A program made the position numbers and the translations under genes. Positions 53,956-62,020 of a DNA stretch of 64,000 nt are shown in pieces. This DNA comes from Haloferula luteola. Lineage in GTDB: Bacteria > Verrucomicrobiota > Verrucomicrobiia > Verrucomicrobiales > Akkermansiaceae. The notes beneath the pieces are model-generated. The model had not been told where the DNA came from, did no database searches, and saw only the letters and a list, made by a program, of their open reading frames with translations. The stretch is from positions 20,136 through 84,135 of the forward strand of contig NZ_JACHFD010000018.1 in NCBI RefSeq assembly GCF_014201715.1. Reading direction: 5' to 3'. Position 1 is the first letter of the stretch, and the number at the start of each line of letters is the position of its first letter.

Positions 53956-54924
53956 CTAAAAAGCGAGAAGTTCACGCATCGCGAGACAAATGGTCTCGGG
54001 CGTAGGCCGATGGGCGGCCCAAAGATTCGGATGATAGGGCACCGGAGTGTCCCGGGAATTGAAACGCTTGGGTGGTGCATCCAGCAGATGGAAACCTTCG
54101 CTCGCCACCCGGGCCACCACTTCAGCCGTGACGCCCCCCCAAGGGAACGCCTCCCCGAGAGCCAACAATCGGCCAGTGCGCGCCACACTCGCCAACACCG
54201 TATCCATGTCGAGCGGCTTCACCGTGCGCAGGTCGACCACTTCGATCTCCCAACCGCTCTCCACCTTAAGACGGTCGGCCGCCCGCACCGCTTCATGCAC
54301 CATCGCGCTGTAGGCCACGATCGTCGCATGCTTGCCCGGCCGGGTGATTCGCGCCTGCCCCAAGGGCGGAGCTTCACGATCGATCGATGAGGCCTTGAGC
54401 CAACGATACAGGAACTTGTGCTCACAGTAGACCACAGGATCATCCAACGCCACCGACTGCAAAAGCATGTGGTAGGCATCCGAGACCGTAGCCGGCGTCA
54501 CCACCACCAACCCCGGATAATGCGAATAAATCGCCTCCATGCTCTGGCTATGGAACGGCCCTGAGCCCGGAGTTCCCCCCGACGGAAGACGCACCGTGAT
54601 CGGCACCGGCATGCCCGTACGATAAAAGTGCGTGCCCGCGTGGTTCACGATCTGATTGAAAGCAATCGACGAGAAATCCGCAAATTGCATCTCCACCACC
54701 GGTCGCATGCCCGCCAAGGCCGCTCCGATCGCCATTCCGATCATCGCATCCTCGCTGATAGGGGAATCCAGCACCCGCCCCGGATACGCTTCCGCAAGGC
54801 CCTTCGTGGCCTTGAAAGCCCCACCAAAGCGACTGATATCCTGACCGTACAGGAAAACCCGCGGATCCTCCCTCAAGAGATGATCCTGCGCCTCCAGAAT
54901 GGCGTCGACGTAAGTGATACTCAT
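53956..54924 (-). CDS. 2-oxoacid dehydrogenase E1 beta subunit
   Basis: A 322-residue E1-beta. The family blocks are SITYVDAILEAQDHLLREDPRVFLYGQDISRFGGAFKATKGL, RVLDSPISEDAMIGMAIGAALAGMRPVVEMQFADFSSIAFNQIVNHAGTHFYRTG and PSGGTPGSGPFHSQSMEAIY. It pairs with the alpha subunit to bind thiamine diphosphate and decarboxylate the 2-oxoacid. The start at 54924 overlaps the alpha-subunit stop (ATGA at 54921-54924). It ends 5 bp before the E2 start. Confidence 0.95.
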   Translation of the reverse strand: MSITYVDAILEAQDHLLREDPRVFLYGQDISRFGGAFKATKGLAEAYPGRVLDSPISEDAMIGMAIGAALAGMRPVVEMQFADFSSIAFNQIVNHAGTHFYRTGMPVPITVRLPSGGTPGSGPFHSQSMEAIYSHYPGLVVVTPATVSDAYHMLLQSVALDDPVVYCEHKFLYRWLKASSIDREAPPLGQARITRPGKHATIVAYSAMVHEAVRAADRLKVESGWEIEVVDLRTVKPLDMDTVLASVARTGRLLALGEAFPWGGVTAEVVARVASEGFHLLDAPPKRFNSRDTPVPYHPNLWAAHRPTPETICLAMRELLAF

Positions 54925-55943
54925 GCGTTTTGGTCGCCCGTCTGAGGCATTGAAAAAGCTTCCCACTGCTCCCTCCAGGGGTCCGGTTTCGGGTCACGCT
55001 GCGCTGCCGCCAAAGCCGCCTGCACTTTTTCCCCGATCTCCTCCTGCCACTCGGCCAACTCGGCCTCCTCTGCGTAGCCTTCCTCCACCAACTGACCTGC
55101 CGCCACGGCCATGCAGTCCTGGCCCAATGCTCCACACTTCAGGGACTCAGGAACGTAGCTTGCGTCGTCGTGCTCACCATGCCCCGTCAGCCGCAGCAAG
55201 CGGGCCACCACCATCTGTGGGCCACCACCCCGCCGCGCCTCCGCCACCGCTTCCCGCATCACCCGCAGGCAAGCGAGAAAATCCGTGCCATCCACCGAAT
55301 ACCCTCTCACGCCATATCCCTTGGCTCGATCCAACAGATCCTCACAAGCAAACTGCCGGTCATTCGGCGTGGAATACGCAAACTGATTGTTCGCCACCAC
55401 CACCACCAACGGCAGCCTCTCCACCGCCGCCGCATTCAAACCTTCGTGGAAGGCTCCGGTCGAAGTCGCACCGTCACCAATGCACGTCGCACCCACCATC
55501 CCCTCCAGGCGCCCTTGCAATCGACGCGCCAGCAACCACCCCGCAACCACCGAAACCGCCGCGCCGAGATGCGAAATCATCGCTAACATCCCGCGCTCCG
55601 GACGCCCACGGTGAATATTCCCGTCGCGTCCCCGCATCGGCCCTTCCGCCGATCCCAAATAGGTACGGGCACAATCAATCACTTCTTCCCCGAACGCCGT
55701 GCGCCCACCCTGATCGCGAATCAAGGGCGCAAACACGTCCGTGCCAGGAATCAGGCAGCTGCCCAGAGACGCACTCACCGCCTCCTGCCCCTTCCCCAAA
55801 TACACGCCGCCGACAATCTTGCCGGCCTTGTACAGGCTCGACAGCTTGGTTTCCAACAGGCGCGCCTCCAGCATGGCCCGATAGACCTTGCGGGCATGTT
55901 CCCGATCGGTGAGCAATTCAATGGATTCGGCGGTGTCCGGCAC
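54921..55943 (-). CDS. 2-oxoacid dehydrogenase E1 alpha subunit
   Basis: A 340-residue E1-alpha with the TPP motif in CIGDGATSTGAFHEGLNAAAVERLPLVVVVANNQFAYSTP (GDG...NN). Other conserved blocks are MRGRDGNIHRGRPERGMLAMISHLGAAVSVVAGWLLA and TGHGEHDDASYVP. It is the first gene of a three-gene dehydrogenase operon in the order alpha-beta-E2, with ATGA coupling to the beta gene. Candidate substrates include pyruvate, acetoin and branched-chain 2-oxoacids. Confidence 0.95.
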   Translation of the reverse strand: MPDTAESIELLTDREHARKVYRAMLEARLLETKLSSLYKAGKIVGGVYLGKGQEAVSASLGSCLIPGTDVFAPLIRDQGGRTAFGEEVIDCARTYLGSAEGPMRGRDGNIHRGRPERGMLAMISHLGAAVSVVAGWLLARRLQGRLEGMVGATCIGDGATSTGAFHEGLNAAAVERLPLVVVVANNQFAYSTPNDRQFACEDLLDRAKGYGVRGYSVDGTDFLACLRVMREAVAEARRGGGPQMVVARLLRLTGHGEHDDASYVPESLKCGALGQDCMAVAAGQLVEEGYAEEAELAEWQEEIGEKVQAALAAAQRDPKPDPWREQWEAFSMPQTGDQNA

Positions 55944-56080
55944 GGCGAAAGGCTAAGGTGACCCTTCCGTGACGGGCAAGGGATATGCGAGTCTCCCGTG
56001 AATCCTGTCGGCACTGGACACACCCCGGCCTCCCCCTCTATCACGCGCTCGCGGATTGCCATCCCTCCGCCGTTCCACTG

Positions 56081-56992
56081 ATGAAACCGACCCTTCTCGT
56101 TCTCGCCGCCGGCATGGGCTCCCGATACGGAGGCCTCAAACAAATGGATCCGATGGGTCCCCATGGAGAAACCGTTCTCGACTACTCGGTCTTCGACGCC
56201 ATCCGGGCGGGCTTCGGCAAAGTGGTTTTTGTCATCCGCGAAGACTTCGCCGATGCCTTTCGCGAAACCGTCGGCGCCCGCTTTGCCGGCCGCATCGAAG
56301 TCGCATACGCCTTTCAGAAACTCGACGACCTCCCCGAGGGATTCTCCGTCCCCGAGGGCCGCCAAAAACCCTGGGGCACCGCCCACGCCGTCCGCGCCGC
56401 CCGCCACGAAATCCAAGGCCCCTTCGCCGTCGTCAATGCCGACGACTTCTATGGCGCCAACGCCTATGCTGTGGTTGCCGATTGGTTCGCCAAACACCCC
56501 GGAAACGACGGCAAGGAACACTACGCCATGGTCGGCTATCCCCTGCGCAACACCTTGTCCGAACACGGCTCCGTCAACCGGGGCATCTGCGAAACCACTC
56601 CTGAAAGCCTCCTGACCGACGTCGAAGAAGTCGTCGAAATCGCTCTGGGCGACGACGGCATCGCACGCGGCACCCGCATCGGGGGCGACCTCCTCGAGGT
56701 CGCGCTCGATCGACCCGTCTCCATGAATTTCTGGGGCTTTACCCCCTCTTTCCTCGCCCAACTCGAGACCCATTTCACCGAGTTCCTCCAGGAAAAAGGC
56801 AGCGAACTGAAAAGCGAGTGCTACATCCCCACCGTGGTCGACGACCTCATCCGCAAGGACCTCGCCGACTGCACCGTGCTCGAAACCTCCGCCAACTGGT
56901 TCGGCGTCACCTACCCCGATGACAAACCGCACGTCGTCGCTTCGATCGCCGCGCTCGTCGAAAATGGCGACTATCCGAGCCCGCTCGTCTAG
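56081..56992 (+). CDS. Nucleotidyltransferase family protein
   Basis: A 303-residue NTP_transferase protein. The N-terminal LVLAAGMGSRYGGLKQMDPMGPHGETVLDYSVFDA has the sugar-nucleotidyltransferase glycine-rich loop with an unusual spacing (GMGSRYGGLKQ), and FAVVNADDFYGANAY near residue 125 carries the metal-binding aspartates. The C-terminal half (YCHF-type: CYIPTVVDDLIRKDLADCTVLETSANWFGVTYPDDKP) is conserved in a group usually annotated only as nucleotidyltransferase; family members occur beside sugar kinases. Likely activates a sugar-phosphate; the substrate is not evident. The start at 56081 is fixed by the family N-terminus. Divergent from the E1-alpha gene (137 bp). Confidence 0.92.
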   Translation: MKPTLLVLAAGMGSRYGGLKQMDPMGPHGETVLDYSVFDAIRAGFGKVVFVIREDFADAFRETVGARFAGRIEVAYAFQKLDDLPEGFSVPEGRQKPWGTAHAVRAARHEIQGPFAVVNADDFYGANAYAVVADWFAKHPGNDGKEHYAMVGYPLRNTLSEHGSVNRGICETTPESLLTDVEEVVEIALGDDGIARGTRIGGDLLEVALDRPVSMNFWGFTPSFLAQLETHFTEFLQEKGSELKSECYIPTVVDDLIRKDLADCTVLETSANWFGVTYPDDKPHVVASIAALVENGDYPSPLV

Positions 56993-57014
56993 GCGATCCC
57001 CTCCCCCTCCGATC

Positions 57015-57048
57015 AGGCGCGGCGGCTCTTTCAGCCCCGCGCCTTTTT
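57015..57048 (+). terminator. Intrinsic terminator after nucleotidyltransferase
   Basis: AGGCGCGG (57015-57022) pairs with CCGCGCCT (57037-57044) followed by TTTT. The hairpin overlaps the last codons of the convergent SpoU gene. Confidence 0.8.
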
Positions 57049-57786
57049 CATTTCCCATAACATCACCGCCGAGGCCGCCGCCGCATTCAGCGAGTCCACC
57101 CCGGAAACCATCGGAATCCGCACCCGCACATCGCAGGCGGCTTTCCAAAATCCATTCAAACCCTGGTCTTCGGATCCAATCACCAGAGCCACTCGGCCCT
57201 CGTCCCACTCGCACGATTCCAGAGACGCCGTTTCCTCCCCGCCATCCGCTCCCACCAAACGGAACTTCGCCGCCTTCAGGCATCGCAAAATCTGCCCGCC
57301 ATCCGCCACCCGGATCGGAATTCGGAAAAGCGCCCCACTCGACGCCCTCACCGCCTTCCGCTCATACGGAGAAACCCCTTCGTCGCCAAAAAGGACCGCC
57401 TGAGCCCCCAATGCTGCCGCATTCCGCACAATCGCCCCCGCATTCGAAGCATCCGCCAACGACGGACACACCACCACCCGCGCATCCTCCGGCAACTCCT
57501 TCATCAGACTCGCCACATCCCGCCGTTCGTCCGGCAACTTCGCCAAGGCAATCAATCCGCGGTGAAACGCATAGCCCGCCACCTGCTCAAGCATCTTACG
57601 CTCCACCCGCGTCAGCTCCAACCCACTCCAAATCGGCAACATCCATTCGCAATCGTCCGCCGCCAAAATCCCCTGCACATCCCACCAGCCACTGATGGCC
57701 CCCTCCACCGCATGACGACCTTCCAACACGATCCATGGGTCGCTGCGCTTGCGCGTTTGCCGAGAAAGTTCGTCGATCCATTCCAT
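57031..57786 (-). CDS. SpoU-family RNA 2'-O-methyltransferase
   Basis: A 251-residue SPOUT methyltransferase. The trefoil-knot motifs are ADASNAGAIVRNAAALGAQAVLF (motif 1), RVALVIGSEDQGL (motif 2) and RIPMVSGVDSLNAAAASAVMLWE (motif 3), the last being the SAM-binding knot. The N-terminal 90 residues (ETERKMLEQVAGYAFHRGLIALAKLP region) are a substrate-binding extension of the kind seen in TrmH/RlmB proteins. It methylates the 2'-OH of a tRNA or rRNA nucleotide; the target is unknown. The start at 57786 (MEWIDELSRQTRKRS) is preferred over an upstream in-frame codon. Confidence 0.92.
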   Translation of the reverse strand: MEWIDELSRQTRKRSDPWIVLEGRHAVEGAISGWWDVQGILAADDCEWMLPIWSGLELTRVERKMLEQVAGYAFHRGLIALAKLPDERRDVASLMKELPEDARVVVCPSLADASNAGAIVRNAAALGAQAVLFGDEGVSPYERKAVRASSGALFRIPIRVADGGQILRCLKAAKFRLVGADGGEETASLESCEWDEGRVALVIGSEDQGLNGFWKAACDVRVRIPMVSGVDSLNAAAASAVMLWEMKKARG

Positions 57787-57825
57787 CTCGCCGCGCTGCT
57801 TACCACCCCACCCATCACCCTGCAA

Positions 57826-57858
57826 ACGAAAGGGGCCGCACACTCATGCGGCCCCTAT
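57826..57858 (-). terminator. Hairpin between response-regulator and SpoU genes
   Basis: GGGGCCGCA (57832-57840) and TGCGGCCCC (57847-57855) form a perfect 9-bp stem with a 6-base loop; on the minus strand it is followed by TTTCGTTT. It likely ends the response-regulator transcript before the SpoU gene. Confidence 0.7.
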
Positions 57859-57959
57859 TTCGTCATGAAACCTGGAAACTTTCGTGTCCGGGAACACCAC
57901 CATCATCCCACCAGAACGGATTTTGTCATGTCACCAAAAATGGGGACACCGTGCCCCCA

Positions 57960-58616
57960 TCAGGACAAATCGAGGAATCCCCGCCGAATCGCCTCACTCA
58001 CCGCCGCGGGAAGGCTGCGCACGTGCAACTTGTCGAAGCTCCGCTTGATGTACTCCGTGACCGAATGCTGGCTCAACTCAAGTTGATCCGCGATCTCCTG
58101 ACGGGTCAGACCCTTGGCCGAAAGCTGCAGCACCTCACACTCGCGCGCCGACAATGCCTCATTCGAAGGAATCGGGCTCAATCGACGAAAAGTCTGCAGA
58201 ATCATCCCCGCAATCTTGGGATCCAGGGGAGTCCCTCCAGCCAAAACCTCCTCCAGAGTCTCGATCAATCGCGTCGCACTCCCCGCCTTCACCAAATAGC
58301 CATGCGCCCCCGACTCCAACGCCGCAAACACCTTCGCTTTGTCGGTAAAGGCCGTCAACACCAGCACTTGAACCAGCGGCATCAACTCCCGAATCTGACG
58401 GATCCCGTCGATCCCTCCCATCCCGGGCAATCCCAAATCAGACAACACCAAATCCGCAGACATCCCACCGCGAATCGCCTCCAAGGCATCCTCCATCGTC
58501 GAAAACTCCCCCACCACCTCATACCCTCGCTGGCTCAGCACCATCGAAACCGACTCCCGGAAATCGGCATGATCCTCAATCAGAATCAGCCGTGTTGCTT
58601 TCTTTTCCTTTCCCAC
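57960..58616 (-). CDS. NarL/FixJ-family response regulator
   Basis: A 218-residue response regulator. The receiver domain (about 8-125) has the acidic pair E14-D15, phosphoacceptor D60 in LVLSDLGLPGMGG, T88 and K110 (YLVKAGS). A LuxR-type HTH occupies 155-218: LSARECEVLQLSAKGLTRQEIADQLELSQHSVTEYIKRSFDKLHV. No histidine kinase gene is next to it, so it is an orphan regulator here. The next gene downstream encodes the SpoU enzyme but is separated by a terminator-like hairpin. The GC-rich 271-bp stretch from 58617 to the IS5 remnant should hold its promoter; I see no other feature there. Confidence 0.94.
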   Translation of the reverse strand: MGKEKKATRLILIEDHADFRESVSMVLSQRGYEVVGEFSTMEDALEAIRGGMSADLVLSDLGLPGMGGIDGIRQIRELMPLVQVLVLTAFTDKAKVFAALESGAHGYLVKAGSATRLIETLEEVLAGGTPLDPKIAGMILQTFRRLSPIPSNEALSARECEVLQLSAKGLTRQEIADQLELSQHSVTEYIKRSFDKLHVRSLPAAVSEAIRRGFLDLS

Positions 58617-58887
58617 ACCCCGGGCATAGCCGCCCTCTTACCCCCACTCCATGGAAAAAACTCGGTCCAAGGAAGATTGCCCCCTGCTCAGCTCGGCAAG
58701 CGGAGTCTGAAGCGGCATCCGGCCGCTTTGGCTGATGCCTGTTCATGCCGGTCCTCGACTGCTGCACCCCGCGAGGTCCTCGGCCACGCGCTGGAGCTTA
58801 CCAGGCCGGGCCAAGACCGCCGAGAGGGACATCAAACACAACTCACCAACCCGATACCACCCAATACGATGCAACACCGCAGCCTGA

Positions 58888-59472
58888 ATAAGAACGAAGG
58901 CTGTCCAACTCCCAAGAGGGCACTACACGGCGATCAAGCGGGGCGAGACCCCGGAGGATGGGGAACACAAGCCGCGGATGCTTTGCCAGAAGGACCGCGA
59001 CGCGCGATGGGCGAAGAAGCACAACGAGGCCCACGACGGCTACAAGAACCACGGGAAGACGGATGTGGAAACCAAGCTGGTGCGGGACGACCGGGTCAGT
59101 GCCGCCAGCGAGCACGACAGCCAGTGCTTTCAGGATCTCGTCGAGGAGGGTAACGGCACGGTCGATGCCGACAGCGCGTATCGGAGTCGCGGATCGATGC
59201 CGATGCTGCGGCGCAAGCGGGTCAAGACACGCATTTGCCAAAAGGGATCGAAGGGCAAACCGCTGAGCGCGGCGCAGAAGCGGGAGAACCGCAGGAAGAG
59301 CCGGGTGAGGGCGCGTGCCGAGCACGTGTTTGGCACGCAAGCGAGGCAGATGAGAGCGGACCGTATTGCTACCATAGGCATCGTAAGATCGGCGCGAGGC
59401 ATCGGTGTAGGCAATCTCGCTGACCACCTGCTGCGTCTGGCGCGGCTCAACCTGCGGGTGGGATGGGCGTGA
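58888..59472 (+). pseudogene. IS5-family transposase remnant, C-terminal part
   Basis: An open stretch of about 195 codons that begins after an in-frame TGA (58885) and has no proper start encodes the C-terminal half of an IS5 group transposase: TAIKRGETPEDG, QKDRDARWAKKHNEAHDGYKNHGKTDVETKLVRDDRVSAASEHDSQ, VDADSAYRS and KGKPLSAAQKRENRRKSRVRARAEHVFGTQ (DDE-domain E near RVRAEHVFG). The N-terminal half and both element ends are missing, and a short internal deletion appears after PRG. It is a fossil element and cannot move alone. Confidence 0.85.
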
Positions 59473-59760
59473 AAGGCGGAGAAAGCGGCACCGCGGGAGC
59501 CATTCCGAGCACGGCGAGAACCTCCTGGGAGCGGCACAGAGCCTCGCGAGGTGGACCCAATCGCAGGATTTCCGCCGCGCCAGGCAGATTTCAAAACCGT
59601 CACGATTTACACCCCGTCACCGGATGTGCCCACAAGTCGATTTACGACCGTCCAACGTATCGATTCAACACGAGTCGGATGTCAAATTTGGGCGTTAGCC
59701 ATTCAGGACAGTCCAGAATGGCATCATCGAAAAGCTGACACACGCTTCCCCATAGAAATC
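59473..59760. other. No gene seen; decayed IS-associated DNA
   Basis: The 288 bases after the IS5 remnant hold no convincing gene or repeat; short frames here (for example 59551-59805) show no family similarity. Confidence 0.5.
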
Positions 59761-60612
59761 TCAATCGCCAAAGATTCCCATCGAAATATCCCCCTGAGGT
59801 TCTGACAAAGTCACCACTCCGCCGATGATGGTTTCGTCGGTTGAGATTTTCGTCACGGAAGGACCCAATGGATTTCCGGTCTGACCTGTATTCGGCTTTG
59901 ATACAGAATTCAACTCAATCAATGGCAGCGCCAATTCGGACGAAACGAGCCCCGTCAGAGATATCAAACCTTCGGCTTCAACCTCAACATAGACACCTCT
60001 CACAATATCCTGCGTAGAATTGGCCGCCCGCGCATCGAACTCCATGAACAAATGAGTGAATCCATTTGAAACATAAGCAAAAAAGCGCACATAATCCCCA
60101 CCACCAAATGACCTCTTGTCAAGTGCGTAGAGCTGATTCCCCGCAGCCCCATTCGTGTCCGTCCCTCCATAATTGGTGCTAGCCAGAGTATAAAAAGCAC
60201 CTCCCGACATATAATCCCAGCCGTCCGGGCAGACCACCAAACGAATGGGACCCCCGTGATTATTGATCCTCGCGACTGGAACCATGAAATCACCCGTAAT
60301 GTAAGTTCCCGTCTTGGAAAAATAAAACATACTTCTCCGAGCATTCCCAATGGTCACGGGACCGAAGTATTTACCCTCCACGCCAGAGGGCAGATCGGGA
60401 ATGGGCAGATATCCGCTCCCCAAAACAGCTGCACCCACCACGTCAAAATCTCCTCCATACCCTCCCCCATACTGACTGACCTTGAGATTCCCATCCACTT
60501 GCAATGTTTGCTCTCCATTGATGGTGGTATCAAAATGGTAGCTTTGACCTTGAACGATCTGTAACCCGAAAAACATGGGCATCCATTGGAAGAGTTTTTT
60601 AAACTTTCTCAT
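59761..60612 (-). CDS. Orphan secreted protein in IS-rich island
   Basis: A 283-residue protein starting MRKFKKLFQWMPMFFGLQIVQGQSYHF, a signal peptide with cleavage near residue 22. The body is rich in Gly, Asn, Ser and aromatic residues (GNLKVSQYGGGYGGDFDVVGAAVLGSG; GPIRLVVCPDGWDYMSGGAFYTLASTNYGG), resembling the N-terminal part of collagen-like or tail-fibre-type surface proteins such as S74-family passengers, but no such C-terminal chaperone is present. The AT-rich composition and position between IS5 and IS66 remnants suggest transfer or truncation. Function unknown. Confidence 0.72.
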   Translation of the reverse strand: MRKFKKLFQWMPMFFGLQIVQGQSYHFDTTINGEQTLQVDGNLKVSQYGGGYGGDFDVVGAAVLGSGYLPIPDLPSGVEGKYFGPVTIGNARRSMFYFSKTGTYITGDFMVPVARINNHGGPIRLVVCPDGWDYMSGGAFYTLASTNYGGTDTNGAAGNQLYALDKRSFGGGDYVRFFAYVSNGFTHLFMEFDARAANSTQDIVRGVYVEVEAEGLISLTGLVSSELALPLIELNSVSKPNTGQTGNPLGPSVTKISTDETIIGGVVTLSEPQGDISMGIFGD

Positions 60613-60762
60613 ATTAGATTTGCCAACAGAGCAGCATTCACCAAGGACTTCATCAAGCTTTTTTAATCACCCGACTTTCTTCCCATATTTACTCCATCGG
60701 CACCCGTTCCCGAGGAGGATGTCAAGCGGATACCAGAGACATGAATGACCCCATGTTGAGCC

Positions 60763-61017
60763 ATCGGCTTGGCAAGCGCAGCGAGATACTCGATCCGGCC
60801 CACCGCCGTCGGCAAGAAAGACTGGCTCTGTGTCGGAGGGGGAGACACCGGCAAAAAAGCAACCATTCTCTGCAATCTCATCGCGACCACGCGGCTGCAC
60901 GGTATCGAACCACAAGCACCTGCTCGAACCCCTGCTTGCCATGCAAAATCACGACCTCAAATCCCTGCTGGCTCAGAACTATCATCCCGGCGGCGCGGCA
61001 CAAATCAAATCATGTGA
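60763..61017 (+). pseudogene. IS66-family transposase fragment, frameshifted
   Basis: The frame from about 60763 reads RYSIRPTAVGKKDWLCVGGGDTGKKATILCNLIATTRLHGIEP, the C-terminal part of an IS66-type TnpC (IRPxAxGKKNWLFxGxxxxGxR). A shift near 60907 then continues in another frame as HKHLLEPLLAMQNHDLKSLLAQNYHPGGAA, matching the end of the same protein. The rest of the transposase is missing. Confidence 0.8.
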
Positions 61018-61020
61018 GCC

Positions 61021-61247
61021 GCTTCAGCATCCGCCATTCGGGTCAGCCCTGGCACTTTCACATTTCATCCCATCAACTTCGTCATCCTCCTCACTCGTCT
61101 CGTCAGTTCTGACGACCTTGTGCGGCGCGCCCCACCTCTGCCGAAATGGCCCAGGGCAAGAACGCTCCCCGAGGCAGCCAACGAACCTCACTGGATTGCC
61201 CTCGCACACCTCCCACCCGCCGTCAAGGCACTCCATCAACGCTTCTT
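61021..61247. other. No gene seen downstream of IS66 fragment
   Basis: This stretch follows the IS66 remnant and ends at the 85-bp inverted repeat. No ORF has family similarity; probably IS non-coding end sequence plus junk. Confidence 0.5.
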
Positions 61248-61332
61248 AACGGAGTGACGGGGCCATCAACCCAGAAAGAGCAAAGTGACACCCGCAACCA
61301 CAATGTGAAAGTGCGAGGACTGACCCCTTTGA
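61248..61332 (+). repeat. 85-bp perfect inverted repeat, left copy
   Basis: Identical, base for base, to the reverse complement of 63821-63905. It starts AACGGAGTGACGGGGCC and ends GGACTGACCCCTTTGA. The terminal GCGAGGACTGACCCC part resembles the ends of bacterial REP-associated or small IS elements. Copies face each other 2.49 kb apart around the Rhs cassette. Confidence 0.95.
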
Positions 61333-61358
61333 CAGGCACTTCCATCTAAGACTCCGGG

Positions 61359-61985
61359 TTACTCGCTGAGCTCTGGCAGCACGCCATCCTTTACTTCACC
61401 ATCCGGGAAGATTGTCGAATGACCATTCGGGTATTCGACCGAATCCAGAATCCCGCCCGACTTACCAACCTCACCCAACTCCTTAATGATTACCTCCCAC
61501 TTGTTCTGGAACCGTCCGAATGGTCGTTCAATGAGCAATCGTTCATACCCGTCGTGCCCAAAATATATTTTCACATGGGGGAAAACCAGCTCTCGACGAT
61601 CATCCCCGATGCCGTGCCAAACGCCCTTTCCGAAACTAAACGACAAAACAAACCCGCCATTCCGGACTGACTCGAGAGAAACATCCCCATCCGTGGCCGC
61701 ATAGCCAGACACTCTAACCGTTTCCATTAATATGTGTGTTATCCCATCAAGCTCACTCGCCGGAACTCTTAGGACTTGGTTCCGAATGCCAGCTGTGACG
61801 CCAACCCCATCATTATTCATAACACGCACCTCCACCATGAGGTTGTATTTTTCAAATCCAAGCTTAAGCACATTAGGAATCAGGCTCCTTTCATCACTAC
61901 CAAAGAGCCCATTGCTCGAAAATGCGTAAAGAATCATTACCACAACCGCCTGAGACAAACAAAAGCCGATGCGTTGATAGCTCAT
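61359..61985 (-). CDS. Putative immunity-like or exported protein after Rhs
   Basis: A 208-residue protein starting MSYQRIGFCLSQAVVVMILYAFS at 61985, directly after the Rhs stop (62021-62023). In-frame ATGs at 62003 and 62036 are alternatives, the latter overlapping the Rhs end. The N-terminus is a signal or anchor; the rest has an acidic beta-rich domain (MVEVRVMNNDGVGVTAGIRNQVLRVPASELDGI) with no known family. Position and strand are those of an immunity gene next to an Rhs tip, so that role is proposed but not shown. AT-rich compared with the core genome. Confidence 0.7.
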   Translation of the reverse strand: MSYQRIGFCLSQAVVVMILYAFSSNGLFGSDERSLIPNVLKLGFEKYNLMVEVRVMNNDGVGVTAGIRNQVLRVPASELDGITHILMETVRVSGYAATDGDVSLESVRNGGFVLSFSFGKGVWHGIGDDRRELVFPHVKIYFGHDGYERLLIERPFGRFQNKWEVIIKELGEVGKSGGILDSVEYPNGHSTIFPDGEVKDGVLPELSE

Positions 61986-62020
61986 TTTCTTTTCACAACT
62001 CATAGTCAACAAATATCGTG

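Noticed and set aside
55775..57283. 502-codon minus-strand frame opposite the nucleotidyltransferase
   Set aside because: Gly/Val/Asp-rich shadow of the supported plus-strand gene with no family motif.
57735..59153. 472-codon plus-strand frame across SpoU and response regulator
   Set aside because: Antisense of two supported genes; it runs into the IS5 remnant by chance.
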